From JACVRM01 sp963817375 (lineage in GTDB: Bacteria; Actinomycetota; Thermoleophilia; Gaiellales; Gaiellaceae), in NCBI GenBank assembly GCA_963817375.1, contig CAWFOB010000007.1:1-64000 (forward strand): a stretch of DNA of 64,000 nucleotides, in the 5' to 3' direction. The notes beneath the pieces were generated by a model. It was not told where the DNA came from. It saw only the letters and a list, made by a program, of their open reading frames with translations, and searched no databases. The position numbers and the translations under genes were made by a program. Position 1 is the first letter of the stretch, and each line of letters opens with the position of its first letter. Below, in pieces: positions 18,767-26,574 of the stretch.

Positions 18767-20396
18767 TCCGCGCCAGGATCTCGGCCAGCGGCCGCGTGTT
18801 GACCACGCGCTCCGGCGGCGCCCAGCCGCGGCGCGCGGTGGTGACCGAGAACGGCATGTTCCCGAGGCCGCGCACCGAGTGGGCGTCGGTCGAGCAGACG
18901 ACGTCGGCGCCCGCCTCGACCGCTAGCCGCACGTGCTCGTCCTTCAGGTCGAGGCGCGGCGGCAGGCCGTTGACCTCGAGCGCGACCCCGGTGCGGGCGG
19001 CAGCCTCGACGACCTGCTCCAGGTCGACGGCGTTCGGCAGCCGCTGGTTGATCAGCCGGCCGGTCGGATGCGAGAGCGCCGACACCGCGGGGTGCTCCAT
19101 CGCCGTCAGCACGCGCTTCGTCATCTCGTCGCGTGGCATGCGCTGCCCCGCATGGACGCTCGCCATCACCCAGTCGAGCCCGGCCAGCACGTCATCCGGC
19201 AGGTCGAGCGACCCGTCGTCGAGGATGTCGCACTCGATCCCGTGCAGGAGGCGGAACGGCGCCAGCAGCTCGTTCGCCTCCGCGATCTCCTGGGCCTGCC
19301 AGCGCACGTCCTCGGCGTTGAGCCCCGGCACCACGCGCACGTTCCGCGTGTGGTCGCAGATCGCCAGGTACTCGTAGCCGAGCTCGATCGCCGCCTCGCC
19401 CATCTCGCGGACGCTTGCCTTCCCGTCCGACCACGTCGAGTGGCAATGCAGGTCGCCGCGGATCTGCTCCAGCGCGACGAGCGGCGGCGGCTGTCCGCGG
19501 AACGGCTCCTCGCGCAGCTCCGGCGGGCACCAGGGGATGCCGAGCGCGTCGTAGACAGCCTCCTCTTCCGGAGCCCACGGCAGCGGCTCGAGCGCCTCGA
19601 CATACGCGCGTGAGCCGGTCGCGCGCACGAGCGCGGTGCCGAAAGCGCCCGGCTCGGCGACGACGAGCTCGACCGGCAGCCCGTCCACGGTCACGCCGAC
19701 GGCGCGCCGCTCACCGCGCTCCATCACGCTGACCACCTCGGGCAGGCCGGCGAACGTGTCGAGCACCGGGTCGGGCTCGGGCGCCCAGGTGACCACCGCG
19801 AGCTCGCGCGGCTGGTCGCACCAGCGACGGACGTCGCCCGCGACGACGCCGGAGACCTCGCCGGCGATTCCCTCGAGCAGCGCCCGCGCGCGGCTCAGGA
19901 GCGGCGTCCGCCCCTCGACCGACGGCCGCAGCTCGCCGGCGAGCGCCGCCTTGATCCGCCGCTCCCTGGCCGGGCCGATGCCCGGCACCTCGCGCAGGCG
20001 CCCCGCCTCGGCCGCCGCCCTGAGGTCGTCGAGCGTCGAGACGCGGAGCAGCCGTCCGATCTCCGCCGCCTGCCGCGGGTTGACGCCGAGGTAGCGGCCG
20101 AGCCCGACCAGCCCCGGCTGGAGCCGGTCCTCGAGCTCCTCGATCTCGCGCAGCCGGCCGGTGGCGACCAGCTCCTGCAGGCGTCCTTCGATCGAGGGGC
20201 CGATCCCGCTCAGCCGGCGCACCTCGCCGCGGTGCACGAGCTCCGCGACGGGTGTCGGCGTCCCGCGGACGAGCGCCGCCGCCCGCCGGTACGCGCGCAC
20301 GCTGAACGTGGACGCCTCCGCCAGCTCCAGCAGCGCAGCGAGCCGCTCCAGCTGGTGGGCGATTGCCTCGTTGTCGGGATTCGCAGACTCGTCCAC
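18744..20396 (-). CDS. PolX-like protein with PHP phosphoesterase domain, polymerase site degenerate
   Basis: 550 residues, near the length of bacterial family X polymerases. The N-terminal 8-kDa-like and helix-hairpin-helix region has RRLSGIGPSIEGRLQELV and REVPGIGPARERRIKAAL. The palm region keeps TGSRAYVEAL but the expected Asp pair (GDID type) is replaced by RELAVVTW and the third Asp by VELVVA. The C-terminal PHP domain is complete: DLHCHSTWSDGKAS, ICDHTRN, GIECDILDDG, MASVHAG, ALSHPTG and STDAHS give the metal ligands. It is probably a nuclease or phosphatase rather than a polymerase. The GTG at 20396 is 18 bases from the divergent cofC start. Confidence 0.85.
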   Translation of the reverse strand: MDESANPDNEAIAHQLERLAALLELAEASTFSVRAYRRAAALVRGTPTPVAELVHRGEVRRLSGIGPSIEGRLQELVATGRLREIEELEDRLQPGLVGLGRYLGVNPRQAAEIGRLLRVSTLDDLRAAAEAGRLREVPGIGPARERRIKAALAGELRPSVEGRTPLLSRARALLEGIAGEVSGVVAGDVRRWCDQPRELAVVTWAPEPDPVLDTFAGLPEVVSVMERGERRAVGVTVDGLPVELVVAEPGAFGTALVRATGSRAYVEALEPLPWAPEEEAVYDALGIPWCPPELREEPFRGQPPPLVALEQIRGDLHCHSTWSDGKASVREMGEAAIELGYEYLAICDHTRNVRVVPGLNAEDVRWQAQEIAEANELLAPFRLLHGIECDILDDGSLDLPDDVLAGLDWVMASVHAGQRMPRDEMTKRVLTAMEHPAVSALSHPTGRLINQRLPNAVDLEQVVEAAARTGVALEVNGLPPRLDLKDEHVRLAVEAGADVVCSTDAHSVRGLGNMPFSVTTARRGWAPPERVVNTRPLAEILARRTGAVPA

Positions 20397-20402
20397 TGCC
20401 GA

Positions 20403-20408
20403 TAGTCT
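20403..20408 (+). promoter_or_regulatory. Probable -10 box of the F420 operon (leaderless)
   Basis: TAGTCT six bases before the cofC GTG, identical in sequence and spacing to the box before hemE. Only 18 bases separate cofC from the divergent PHP gene, which leaves no room for a leader with a ribosome site. Confidence 0.5.
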
Positions 20409-20414
20409 CTCGAC

Positions 20415-21026
20415 GTGCCGAGGATCGTCGTGCCCTTCAGGGGCGCCGACGCAAAGCGCCGGCTCTCCTCGCTCCCGCCTGCCGATCGGCGTTCGCTTGC
20501 GCACGCCATGCTCGCGGACGTGCTCGCGGCCGCCACGACCGTCGGCCAGACGCTGCTCGTCACGCCCCAGAAGGCCGTCCAGGCCCGCGCGCTCGCCGAG
20601 CTGACCGGCGCCGAGGTGGTCGACGACCCGGGCCGCGGCCAGGGCGAGGCCGTTATGCACGCCCTGCACTCCCTGGACGACGGTCCCGTGCTCGTCGTCA
20701 ACGCCGACCTGCCGTGCGTACAGCCCGCCGACCTCCTCGCCCTCCTGGGCCACCTGCCCCCGGGCGGGCTCACCCTGGTCGAGGCGAGCGACGGCACGAC
20801 GAACGCGCTCGCGCTCGCATCGCCCCGCCTCTTCGAGAAGCTCTACGGCGCCGGGAGCGCCGCGCGCTTCCGCCGGCATGCCGAGGGTCTCGGCGTGCCG
20901 TGGGCGGACACGATCCTGCCCGCGCTCGCCCAGGACGTCGACCGCGTCGCCGATCTCGAGGCGCTCGACGGGCGACTCGGCCCCGTGACGGCGGCCGTGC
21001 GCGAAGGCCTCCTCGCCGCGGCGTGA
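20415..21026 (+). CDS. cofC: 2-phospho-L-lactate (or phosphoenolpyruvate) guanylyltransferase
   Basis: Activates the phospho-acid precursor of coenzyme F420 with GTP. 203 residues, normal for CofC/FbiD. The nucleotidyltransferase N-terminus is IVVPFRGADAKRRLSSLPP, with a Lys after the loop. Also seen: EVVDDPGRGQGEAVMHAL and VLVVNADLPCVQPADL (the metal-binding Asp), then GTTNALALASPRLF. First gene of a four-gene operon with 4-base overlaps. Whether it uses phospholactate or PEP cannot be decided from sequence alone; actinobacterial enzymes use PEP. Confidence 0.9.
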   Translation: MPRIVVPFRGADAKRRLSSLPPADRRSLAHAMLADVLAAATTVGQTLLVTPQKAVQARALAELTGAEVVDDPGRGQGEAVMHALHSLDDGPVLVVNADLPCVQPADLLALLGHLPPGGLTLVEASDGTTNALALASPRLFEKLYGAGSAARFRRHAEGLGVPWADTILPALAQDVDRVADLEALDGRLGPVTAAVREGLLAAA

Positions 21027-21943
21027 AGGTCGCCGTCCTCGCCGGCGGCGTCGGAGGCGCCCGCTTCCTGCGCGCGCTGACAGAGACCGCCGACCCCGCC
21101 TCGGTGACCGCGATCGTCAACGTCGGAGACGACCTCGACATCGCCGGGCTTCACGTCGCGCCCGACCTCGACACCGTCCTCTACACGCTCGCCGGGCTCT
21201 CCGACGAGGAGCGCGGCTGGGGCCGCGCGGGCGAGACGTGGAACGCGCTGGACACGCTGCGCGAGCTCGGCGGCGACGCGTGGTTCGCGCTCGGCGACCG
21301 CGACATCGGCCTGCACCTGGCGCGCACACAGGCGCTGGGCGCCGGCGAGCCGCTCTCGGCCGTCACCGCTCGCCTCGCGGCGGCGGCCGGGCTCGAGCTC
21401 CGGCTGCTGCCCGCCACGGACGACCGCCTGAGGACATGGCTTCAGACCCCGAGCGGGGCCTTCGAGTTCCAGGAGTGGTTCGTACGCCGCCGCCATGCAG
21501 ACCCCGTCGACGGCGTTCGCTTCGACGGAGCCGACGCCGCCCGTCCCGCGCCAGGTGTGCTCGGCGCGCTCGAGGAAGCCGACCTGATCGCGATCGCGCC
21601 CAGCAACCCGTACGTGAGCATCTGGCCGATCCTCTCGGTGGCGCCGATCCGCGCCGCCGTCGAGAATCGGCGCGTGCCCTGCGTCGCCGTCAGCCCGCTC
21701 ATCGGCGGGCGAGCCGTGAAAGGCCCCGCCGCCGAGATGCTCGAGCGGCTCGCCGGCGGCACCACGCCCGCGCACGTCGCGTCGGCCTACCAGGGCCTGA
21801 TCGACGTGCTTGTCGTCGACCCGGCCGACGAGCCGGCGGCCGCACCCGTGCGCACCGTCGTCACGCCGACCCTGCTCGACGAGCCGGACGCGCGTCGCCG
21901 GGTCGCCGAGGCCGTCCTCGATGTCGCCGGAGCACCAGCGTGA
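21023..21943 (+). CDS. cofD: Phospho-acid transferase (FbiA/CofD) of F420 synthesis
   Basis: Transfers the GDP-activated precursor to the deazaflavin Fo, giving F420-0 or its dehydro form. 306 residues. KVAVLAGGVGGARFLRAL and VNVGDDLDIAGLHVAPDLDT are the diagnostic N-terminal motifs. IAIAPSNPYVSIWPILSV and VAVSPLIGGRAVKGPAAEML follow as in characterised enzymes. The GTG overlaps the cofC stop (GTGA). No frameshift. Confidence 0.95.
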   Translation: MKVAVLAGGVGGARFLRALTETADPASVTAIVNVGDDLDIAGLHVAPDLDTVLYTLAGLSDEERGWGRAGETWNALDTLRELGGDAWFALGDRDIGLHLARTQALGAGEPLSAVTARLAAAAGLELRLLPATDDRLRTWLQTPSGAFEFQEWFVRRRHADPVDGVRFDGADAARPAPGVLGALEEADLIAIAPSNPYVSIWPILSVAPIRAAVENRRVPCVAVSPLIGGRAVKGPAAEMLERLAGGTTPAHVASAYQGLIDVLVVDPADEPAAAPVRTVVTPTLLDEPDARRRVAEAVLDVAGAPA

Positions 21944-22563
21944 AGGTCGCCATCGTCGGCGGCACGGGCTCGTTCGGGCGGGCGCTCGCCGAGCGCCTCC
22001 ACGTCATCGGCCGCGACGTCGCCATCGGCTCGCGCGACGCGACCCGCGCGCAGGAGCTGGCCGCCGTCTACGGCGTCGACGGCGGCGCCAACGAGGATGT
22101 CGTACGCGACGCCGACCTCGTCGTGCTCTCGACGCGCTCCAACGCGGCGCTCGACACGGCCCGCCAGCTCGCCGACGCGATCGGCGACACGCCCGTGCTG
22201 TCGGTCGCCGCCGACCTGCGCTTCGAGAACGGCGGCGTCTACCCGGGCCGCCTCGGCCACGCGCTGGCCGAGGAGATCGCCCAGGTCGTCCGGGCGCCGG
22301 TCTGCGCGGGGCTTCAGACCCTCGCCGCCGCGCACCTCGCCGCGGCCGAGCCGCCCGACGAGGACGTGTTCGTCTGCGGCGACGACCCCGCCGCGAAGAG
22401 CATGGTGCTCGAGCTCGCCTCACGGCTCGTCGCCGGCCGCGCGATCGATGCCGGCCCGCTCGCCAACGCGCGGGCGCTCGAGGGGATGACCGCCGTGCTG
22501 CTCACCGTGAATCGCGCGTTCGGCGTCCAGGCGGGCATCCGGGTCACCAACCTGCCCGCTTGA
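21940..22563 (+). CDS. npdG: F420-dependent NADP oxidoreductase
   Basis: Moves hydride between F420H2 and NADP. 207 residues, a short Rossmann protein starting KVAIVGGTGSFGRALAERL. IGSRDATRAQELAAVYG holds the residues expected for the NADP phosphate, and VLSTRSNAALDTARQLADA follows as in Fno. The GTG overlaps the cofD stop, and its own stop overlaps the TTG of cofE. Its place inside the synthesis operon couples cofactor supply with cofactor reduction. Confidence 0.85.
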   Translation: MKVAIVGGTGSFGRALAERLHVIGRDVAIGSRDATRAQELAAVYGVDGGANEDVVRDADLVVLSTRSNAALDTARQLADAIGDTPVLSVAADLRFENGGVYPGRLGHALAEEIAQVVRAPVCAGLQTLAAAHLAAAEPPDEDVFVCGDDPAAKSMVLELASRLVAGRAIDAGPLANARALEGMTAVLLTVNRAFGVQAGIRVTNLPA

Positions 22564-23300
22564 ACGAGCTGCGCGTCATCCCGCTCGACGGCATCCCGCC
22601 CGTCGAGGAGGGCGACGACCTCGCGGCGCTCTGCGCCGCCGCCGCCGAGCGGTTCGGCGGGCTGGCCGACCGGGATGTGCTCGTCATCGCGCAGAAGGCG
22701 GTCTCCAAGGCCGAGGGCCGGGTCGTGGCGCTCGACGACGTCGAGGCGTCGCCGCTCGCGCACGCCGTCGCCGGCGACCACGATCCGCGCCAGCTCGAGG
22801 TGATCCTGCGCGAGTCGGCCCGGGTGGTCCGCCTGCGGCCGCCGCTCGTCATCGCCGAGACGAGGCATGGCTTCGTCTGCGCGTCCGCCGGCGTCGACGC
22901 CTCGAACGCTCCGGGCGCAGGCACGCTCGTGCTGCTCCCTGTCGACCCCGATGCGTCGGCCGAACGGCTGCGCGCAGGGCTTGCGGAGCGGACCGGCAGC
23001 GACGTCGCCGTCATCGTCAGCGACTCGTTCGGCCGCCCGTGGCGGCAGGGCACGACCGACATCGCGATCGGCGCGGCCGGCCTCACACCGCTGCTCGACC
23101 TGCGCGGCACCCGCGACCCCGCCGGCTACGAGCTGCGCACGACAACGATCGCGATCGCCGACGAGATCGCCGGCGCCGCCGAGCTGGTCATGGGCAAGGT
23201 CGCCGGCGTCCCCGCGGCCGTTGTCCGTGGGCTCGAGGTCACGGGGGAAGGCACGGCGCGCGACCTCGTCATGCCGGCCGATCGCGACCTGTTCCGCTGA
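22560..23300 (+). CDS. cofE: F420-0:gamma-glutamyl ligase
   Basis: Adds gamma-linked glutamates to F420-0. 246 residues, so the ligase domain only, without the nitroreductase-like extension found on mycobacterial FbiB. VIAQKAVSKAEGRVVALDDV, ETRHGFVCASAGVDASNA and VSDSFGRPWRQGTTDIAIG are strongly conserved in CofE. TTG start overlapping the npdG stop (TTGA). The stop at 23300 abuts the convergent methyltransferase gene with no gap. Confidence 0.92.
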   Translation: MNELRVIPLDGIPPVEEGDDLAALCAAAAERFGGLADRDVLVIAQKAVSKAEGRVVALDDVEASPLAHAVAGDHDPRQLEVILRESARVVRLRPPLVIAETRHGFVCASAGVDASNAPGAGTLVLLPVDPDASAERLRAGLAERTGSDVAVIVSDSFGRPWRQGTTDIAIGAAGLTPLLDLRGTRDPAGYELRTTTIAIADEIAGAAELVMGKVAGVPAAVVRGLEVTGEGTARDLVMPADRDLFR

Positions 23301-24092
23301 TCAGCGCGCGCGAAAGCTGTAGAGCTCGCACACGTACGGGAAGCGGACGAGCTCGCTGCCGCGTGTCGCCGGGTGCGTGCGCAGCAGCTCGCGCAGCCGT
23401 TCGGAGAACTCGGCACGCGCGCCGTCGGGCATCGCCGACACGAAGCTGATCGAGCAGAACCGCGCCACCTGCGTCTCGATGTCCGTCTCCTGCACGTGAG
23501 CGACCGACTCGTGCGCGACCTGCTCGAAGAGCCCGGTCGCGTCGAGCGTCGAGCGCCAGTCGAGGCCGACCAGATTGCGCGCGTGCTGGATGGTGGCGTC
23601 ATCCGAGGCGGCCGTGACGGCATCCGAGACCAGCGCGGCGATGTCCGCGACCCAGTCGACCGACTCGTCGCGCGCATTCCACAGGAGCGCGAGGCGGCCG
23701 CCGGGCACGAGCGCGCGGTGGAACTCGCGCAGCGCCGGCTCCGTGTCGAACCAGTGGAAGGCCGTCGCCGAGGTCACGGCGTCGACGGCGTTCCCTGCGA
23801 CCTGGATCGCCTCGGCCGTCCCGCCCACGAGCTCGACGCCCGGGACGGCGGCCACCAGCTGCTCGCGCATGCCGGCGACCGGCTCGAGCGCGAGGACGCG
23901 TGCGCCGCTCGCGGGCAGGAGCCGCGTCAGCTTGCCGGTGCCCGCGCCCACGTCGAGGACCGAGCGGCCGGGTGCGAGCCCGAGCTCGCGCACGAGGAAG
24001 TCGACGGCCGCGGGCGGGTAGCCGGGCCGGCCGCGCTCGTACTCGCCGGGCGCGCGGCCGAACCCGCGCTCGGCGACCTCGTGGACGGGCAT
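23301..24092 (-). CDS. Class I SAM-dependent methyltransferase
   Basis: 263 residues of the small-molecule methyltransferase group with a DUF-type C-terminus. Motif I is SVLDVGAGTGKLTRLLP, followed by VLALEPVAGM, AEAIQVAGNAVDAVTSATAF and LVPGGRLALLWNARDE. I prefer the ATG at 24092 (PVHEVAERGFGRAPGEYERG) to upstream in-frame starts because family members begin here. Substrate unknown. It stands alone, convergent with cofE. Confidence 0.8.
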   Translation of the reverse strand: MPVHEVAERGFGRAPGEYERGRPGYPPAAVDFLVRELGLAPGRSVLDVGAGTGKLTRLLPASGARVLALEPVAGMREQLVAAVPGVELVGGTAEAIQVAGNAVDAVTSATAFHWFDTEPALREFHRALVPGGRLALLWNARDESVDWVADIAALVSDAVTAASDDATIQHARNLVGLDWRSTLDATGLFEQVAHESVAHVQETDIETQVARFCSISFVSAMPDGARAEFSERLRELLRTHPATRGSELVRFPYVCELYSFRAR

Positions 24093-24120
24093 CTGGAGCG
24101 CCACGGTACCGTCCGCCGCG

Positions 24121-24720
24121 GTGGAGGTGAAGTGGATCGACGAGTTCGAGGGCGGTTTCGGCTGGCTGCCGCGCGAGTCGCGCATGCGCACGTCGCACGC
24201 GCTCGTCGTCGACGGCGGCGTGTGGCTCGTCGACCCGCTCGACGTCCCGGGGCTCGACGACCGGGTCCGGACGGCGGGCGAGCCGCGCGGTGTCGTGCAG
24301 CTGCTCGACCGGCACAACCGCGACTGCGCGGAGCTCGCCGCGCGCTACGAGGTGCCCCACATCCGGGTGCCCGCCACCGGCGGCACGCCGTTCCAGCTGC
24401 TGCAGCTCTACTCGCTGCCGTTCTGGCGGGAGGCGGCGCTCTGGTGGGCGGAGGGGCGCGTGCTCGTCGTGGGTGACGCACTCGGCACGATCGCGTACTT
24501 CGTCGCCCCGGGCGAGCAGCTGGGTGTCCACCCGTTCCTGCGGCTCACGCCGCCGCGGCAGCTCGGCGGGTTCGACGCGCAGCACGTGCTCGTCGGCCAC
24601 GGCTGGGGCGTGCACGGCCCGGACACGCCTGTCGTGCTGCGCCGTGCGCTCGAGACGTCGCGCCGGCGGATGCCGGCCGCGTGGCTGCACGGCTTCAAGT
24701 CGATGTTCCGGCGGCGGTGA
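24121..24720 (+). CDS. Metallo-beta-lactamase-like protein lacking the metal motif
   Basis: 199 residues with the overall run of an MBL-fold protein: SHALVVDGGVWLVDPLDVPG, then GVVQLLDRHNRDCAELAARY where the HxHxDH motif is expected, and RVLVVGDALGTIAYFV near the expected metal Asp. The histidine cluster is not intact (LDRHNRDC). GTG start with TACCGT at 24107-24112 upstream. It overlaps the FAD oxidase gene by GTGA, so the two are probably translated together. Function not known. Confidence 0.55.
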   Translation: MEVKWIDEFEGGFGWLPRESRMRTSHALVVDGGVWLVDPLDVPGLDDRVRTAGEPRGVVQLLDRHNRDCAELAARYEVPHIRVPATGGTPFQLLQLYSLPFWREAALWWAEGRVLVVGDALGTIAYFVAPGEQLGVHPFLRLTPPRQLGGFDAQHVLVGHGWGVHGPDTPVVLRRALETSRRRMPAAWLHGFKSMFRRR

Positions 24721-26084
24721 GCGTCGCACAGGAGCTTGCGGCCCTCCTTGGTGAGGACCGCGTCGCGGCGGGCGAATCGGTCCTCGACCTGCATGCGGCC
24801 GACCCGACGTACCACGCCCCGCACCGGCCGGACGCGGTGGTGTTCCCGGAGTCCACGGAAGACGTCGCGCAGCTCCTGGCCTGGGCCGACCGCGAGCGGG
24901 TCCCGGTCGTGCCGTACGGCGCGGCGACGAGCCTCGAGGGCCACGTGATCCCCGTGCAGGGCGGCGTCAGCCTCGACACCGGCCGCATGAACAGGATCCT
25001 CGCCGTCGACGCGGGCGATCTCACCGCCGTCGTCCAGCCGGGCGTGACGCGCCTCCAGCTCAACGAGCGGCTCGGCCGCAACGGCCTCCAGTTCCCCGTC
25101 GACCCCGGCGCGGACGCGAGCCTCGGCGGGATGGCCGCCACGAACGCGAGCGGCACGACGACCGTTCGCTACGGCGGCATGCGCGCGCACGTGCTGGCGC
25201 TCGAGGTTGTCCTCCCGGGCGGACGGGTCATCCGCACGGGCAGCCGGGCGCGGAAGTCCTCGGCCGGCTACGACGTCGGCGCCCTCTTCGTCGGCTCGGA
25301 GGGAACGCTCGGCGTCATCACCGAGCTCACGCTCCGCGTGCACGGGATCCCGGAGCACGCCGTCGCGATCCGGGTCGTGTTCGAGAGCCTCGACGACGCC
25401 TGCGCGAGCGCGGTCGCGATCGTCGGCGCCGGCGTCTCGGTCGTCCGCCTGGAGCTCCTGGACGCCGAGACGCTCCGGGCCGTTAACGCGTACAAGGGCA
25501 CGGCGCTCGAGGAGGCGCCCAGCCTGTTCGTCGAGCTGGCCGGCTCCGCCGAGGGCGTCGCCGGCGACGTCGAGGCCGTGCGCGAGCTGGCGGAGGGCTG
25601 CACGGTGTTCGAAGCCGAGCGCGACCCGACGGCGCGCGCCCGGCTCTGGGAGGCGAGGCACCACGTGGCCTTCGCGCTGGTCGCGGCGACCCCGGGCCGC
25701 CAGCACCTCAGCACCGACGTCTGCGTGCCGGTCTCGCACCTGCCGGAGGCGATCCGCCGCGCCCGCGCCGAGGCCGACCGCAGCGGGCTCTGGACGAGCC
25801 TCGTGGCGCATGCCGGCGACGGGAACTACCACGTGCTGTTTGCGCTCGACCCTGCCGACCCGGGTGAGCTCGCGCGGGCGCGGGCGCTGAACGACGCGAT
25901 CGTCGAGTTCGCGCTCGCGCACGGCGGCACCTGCACCGGCGAGCACGGCATCGGCCTCGGGAAGATCGGCTACCTCGAGCGCGAGCACGGCGACCTGCTG
26001 CCGCTGATGCACGGGATCAAGGCGCTCTGCGACCCGAACGGGATCATGAACCCGGGCAAGGTACTGCCGACTGGCAGTATGTGA
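24717..26084 (+). CDS. FAD-linked oxidase, D-lactate dehydrogenase/GlcD type
   Basis: 455 residues of the vanillyl-alcohol-oxidase/PCMH flavoprotein family. The FAD loop is VPYGAATSLEGHVIPVQGG, followed by GMAATNASGTTTVRYGGM and LFVGSEGTLGVITELTLRVH. The C-terminal catalytic part has HLSTDVCVPVSHLPEAI, VAHAGDGNYHVLFALD and CTGEHGIGLGKIGYLE, as in D-lactate dehydrogenase (cytochrome) and glycolate oxidase GlcD. It probably oxidises a 2-hydroxy acid. GTG start in GTGA overlap; the stop overlaps the MarR gene. Intact. Confidence 0.9.
   Translation: MSVAQELAALLGEDRVAAGESVLDLHAADPTYHAPHRPDAVVFPESTEDVAQLLAWADRERVPVVPYGAATSLEGHVIPVQGGVSLDTGRMNRILAVDAGDLTAVVQPGVTRLQLNERLGRNGLQFPVDPGADASLGGMAATNASGTTTVRYGGMRAHVLALEVVLPGGRVIRTGSRARKSSAGYDVGALFVGSEGTLGVITELTLRVHGIPEHAVAIRVVFESLDDACASAVAIVGAGVSVVRLELLDAETLRAVNAYKGTALEEAPSLFVELAGSAEGVAGDVEAVRELAEGCTVFEAERDPTARARLWEARHHVAFALVAATPGRQHLSTDVCVPVSHLPEAIRRARAEADRSGLWTSLVAHAGDGNYHVLFALDPADPGELARARALNDAIVEFALAHGGTCTGEHGIGLGKIGYLEREHGDLLPLMHGIKALCDPNGIMNPGKVLPTGSM
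26062..26079. promoter_or_regulatory. Palindrome before marR (possible operator)
   Basis: TACTGCC-GACT-GGCAGTA, a perfect 7-4-7 inverted repeat at the end of the oxidase gene, ending two bases before the MarR start. A similar TACT...AGTA palindrome follows the gene at 26547. Size and symmetry suit a MarR dimer. Confidence 0.5.
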
Positions 26085-26554
26085 CCATGCGCGAGCCGCT
26101 CCCCCGCCTGCCTGCCGAGGGGACGGCGAACGTGCTCTTCCAGTCGTTCCGGACCCAGGCGGCGATCCGCGAGCTGATGCAGGGCGTCGTCGCGGGCACC
26201 GGCGTGACGGGGGAGGAGTACGCGATTCTCGGCGTCGTCAACTTCTTCCCCGACCGGACGCCCACCGAGCTCGCCGAGGCGCTCGGGATCCCGCCGACTA
26301 CGGTCTCCCGCCAGGTCGCGGCGCTGCTCGAGCGGAAGCTCGCCGAGCGCCGGCCGAACCCCGACGACGGGCGCTCCTACCTGCTGCGCACGACGCCGAA
26401 AGGAACGAACGTCGTCGAGAAGATCGCACCCCGCATCGCAGAGCGCGTGCTCGCGATCGGCGAGGTCGCAGCGCAGCCGCTCGACGAGATCGCAGCCTCG
26501 CTCGCCACGCTGGAGCAGGCGATCAAGGAGGTACTTGCTACCGGGCGGTACTAA
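26081..26554 (+). CDS. MarR-family transcriptional regulator
   Basis: 157 residues with a winged helix: YAILGVVNFFPDRTPTELAE, LGIPPTTVSRQVAALLERKL (recognition helix) and RPNPDDGRSYLLRTTPKG (wing with the conserved Asp/Arg). Start GTG at 26081 overlapping the oxidase stop; an ATG two codons later is an alternative. Palindromes lie directly before and after the gene, so autoregulation and control of the next gene (26575) are likely. Confidence 0.88.
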   Translation: MTMREPLPRLPAEGTANVLFQSFRTQAAIRELMQGVVAGTGVTGEEYAILGVVNFFPDRTPTELAEALGIPPTTVSRQVAALLERKLAERRPNPDDGRSYLLRTTPKGTNVVEKIAPRIAERVLAIGEVAAQPLDEIAASLATLEQAIKEVLATGRY

Positions 26555-26562
26555 CTAGTACC
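26547..26562. promoter_or_regulatory. Palindromic operator overlapping a -10 box
   Basis: GGTACT-AACT-AGTACC is a perfect 6-4-6 palindrome spanning the MarR stop. TACCAT at 26559-26564 could be the -10 of the propeller gene that starts at 26575, so binding would block that promoter. The palindrome shares the TACT/AGTA half sites with the one at 26062. Confidence 0.5.
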
Positions 26563-26574
26563 ATCCGGCAGCAG

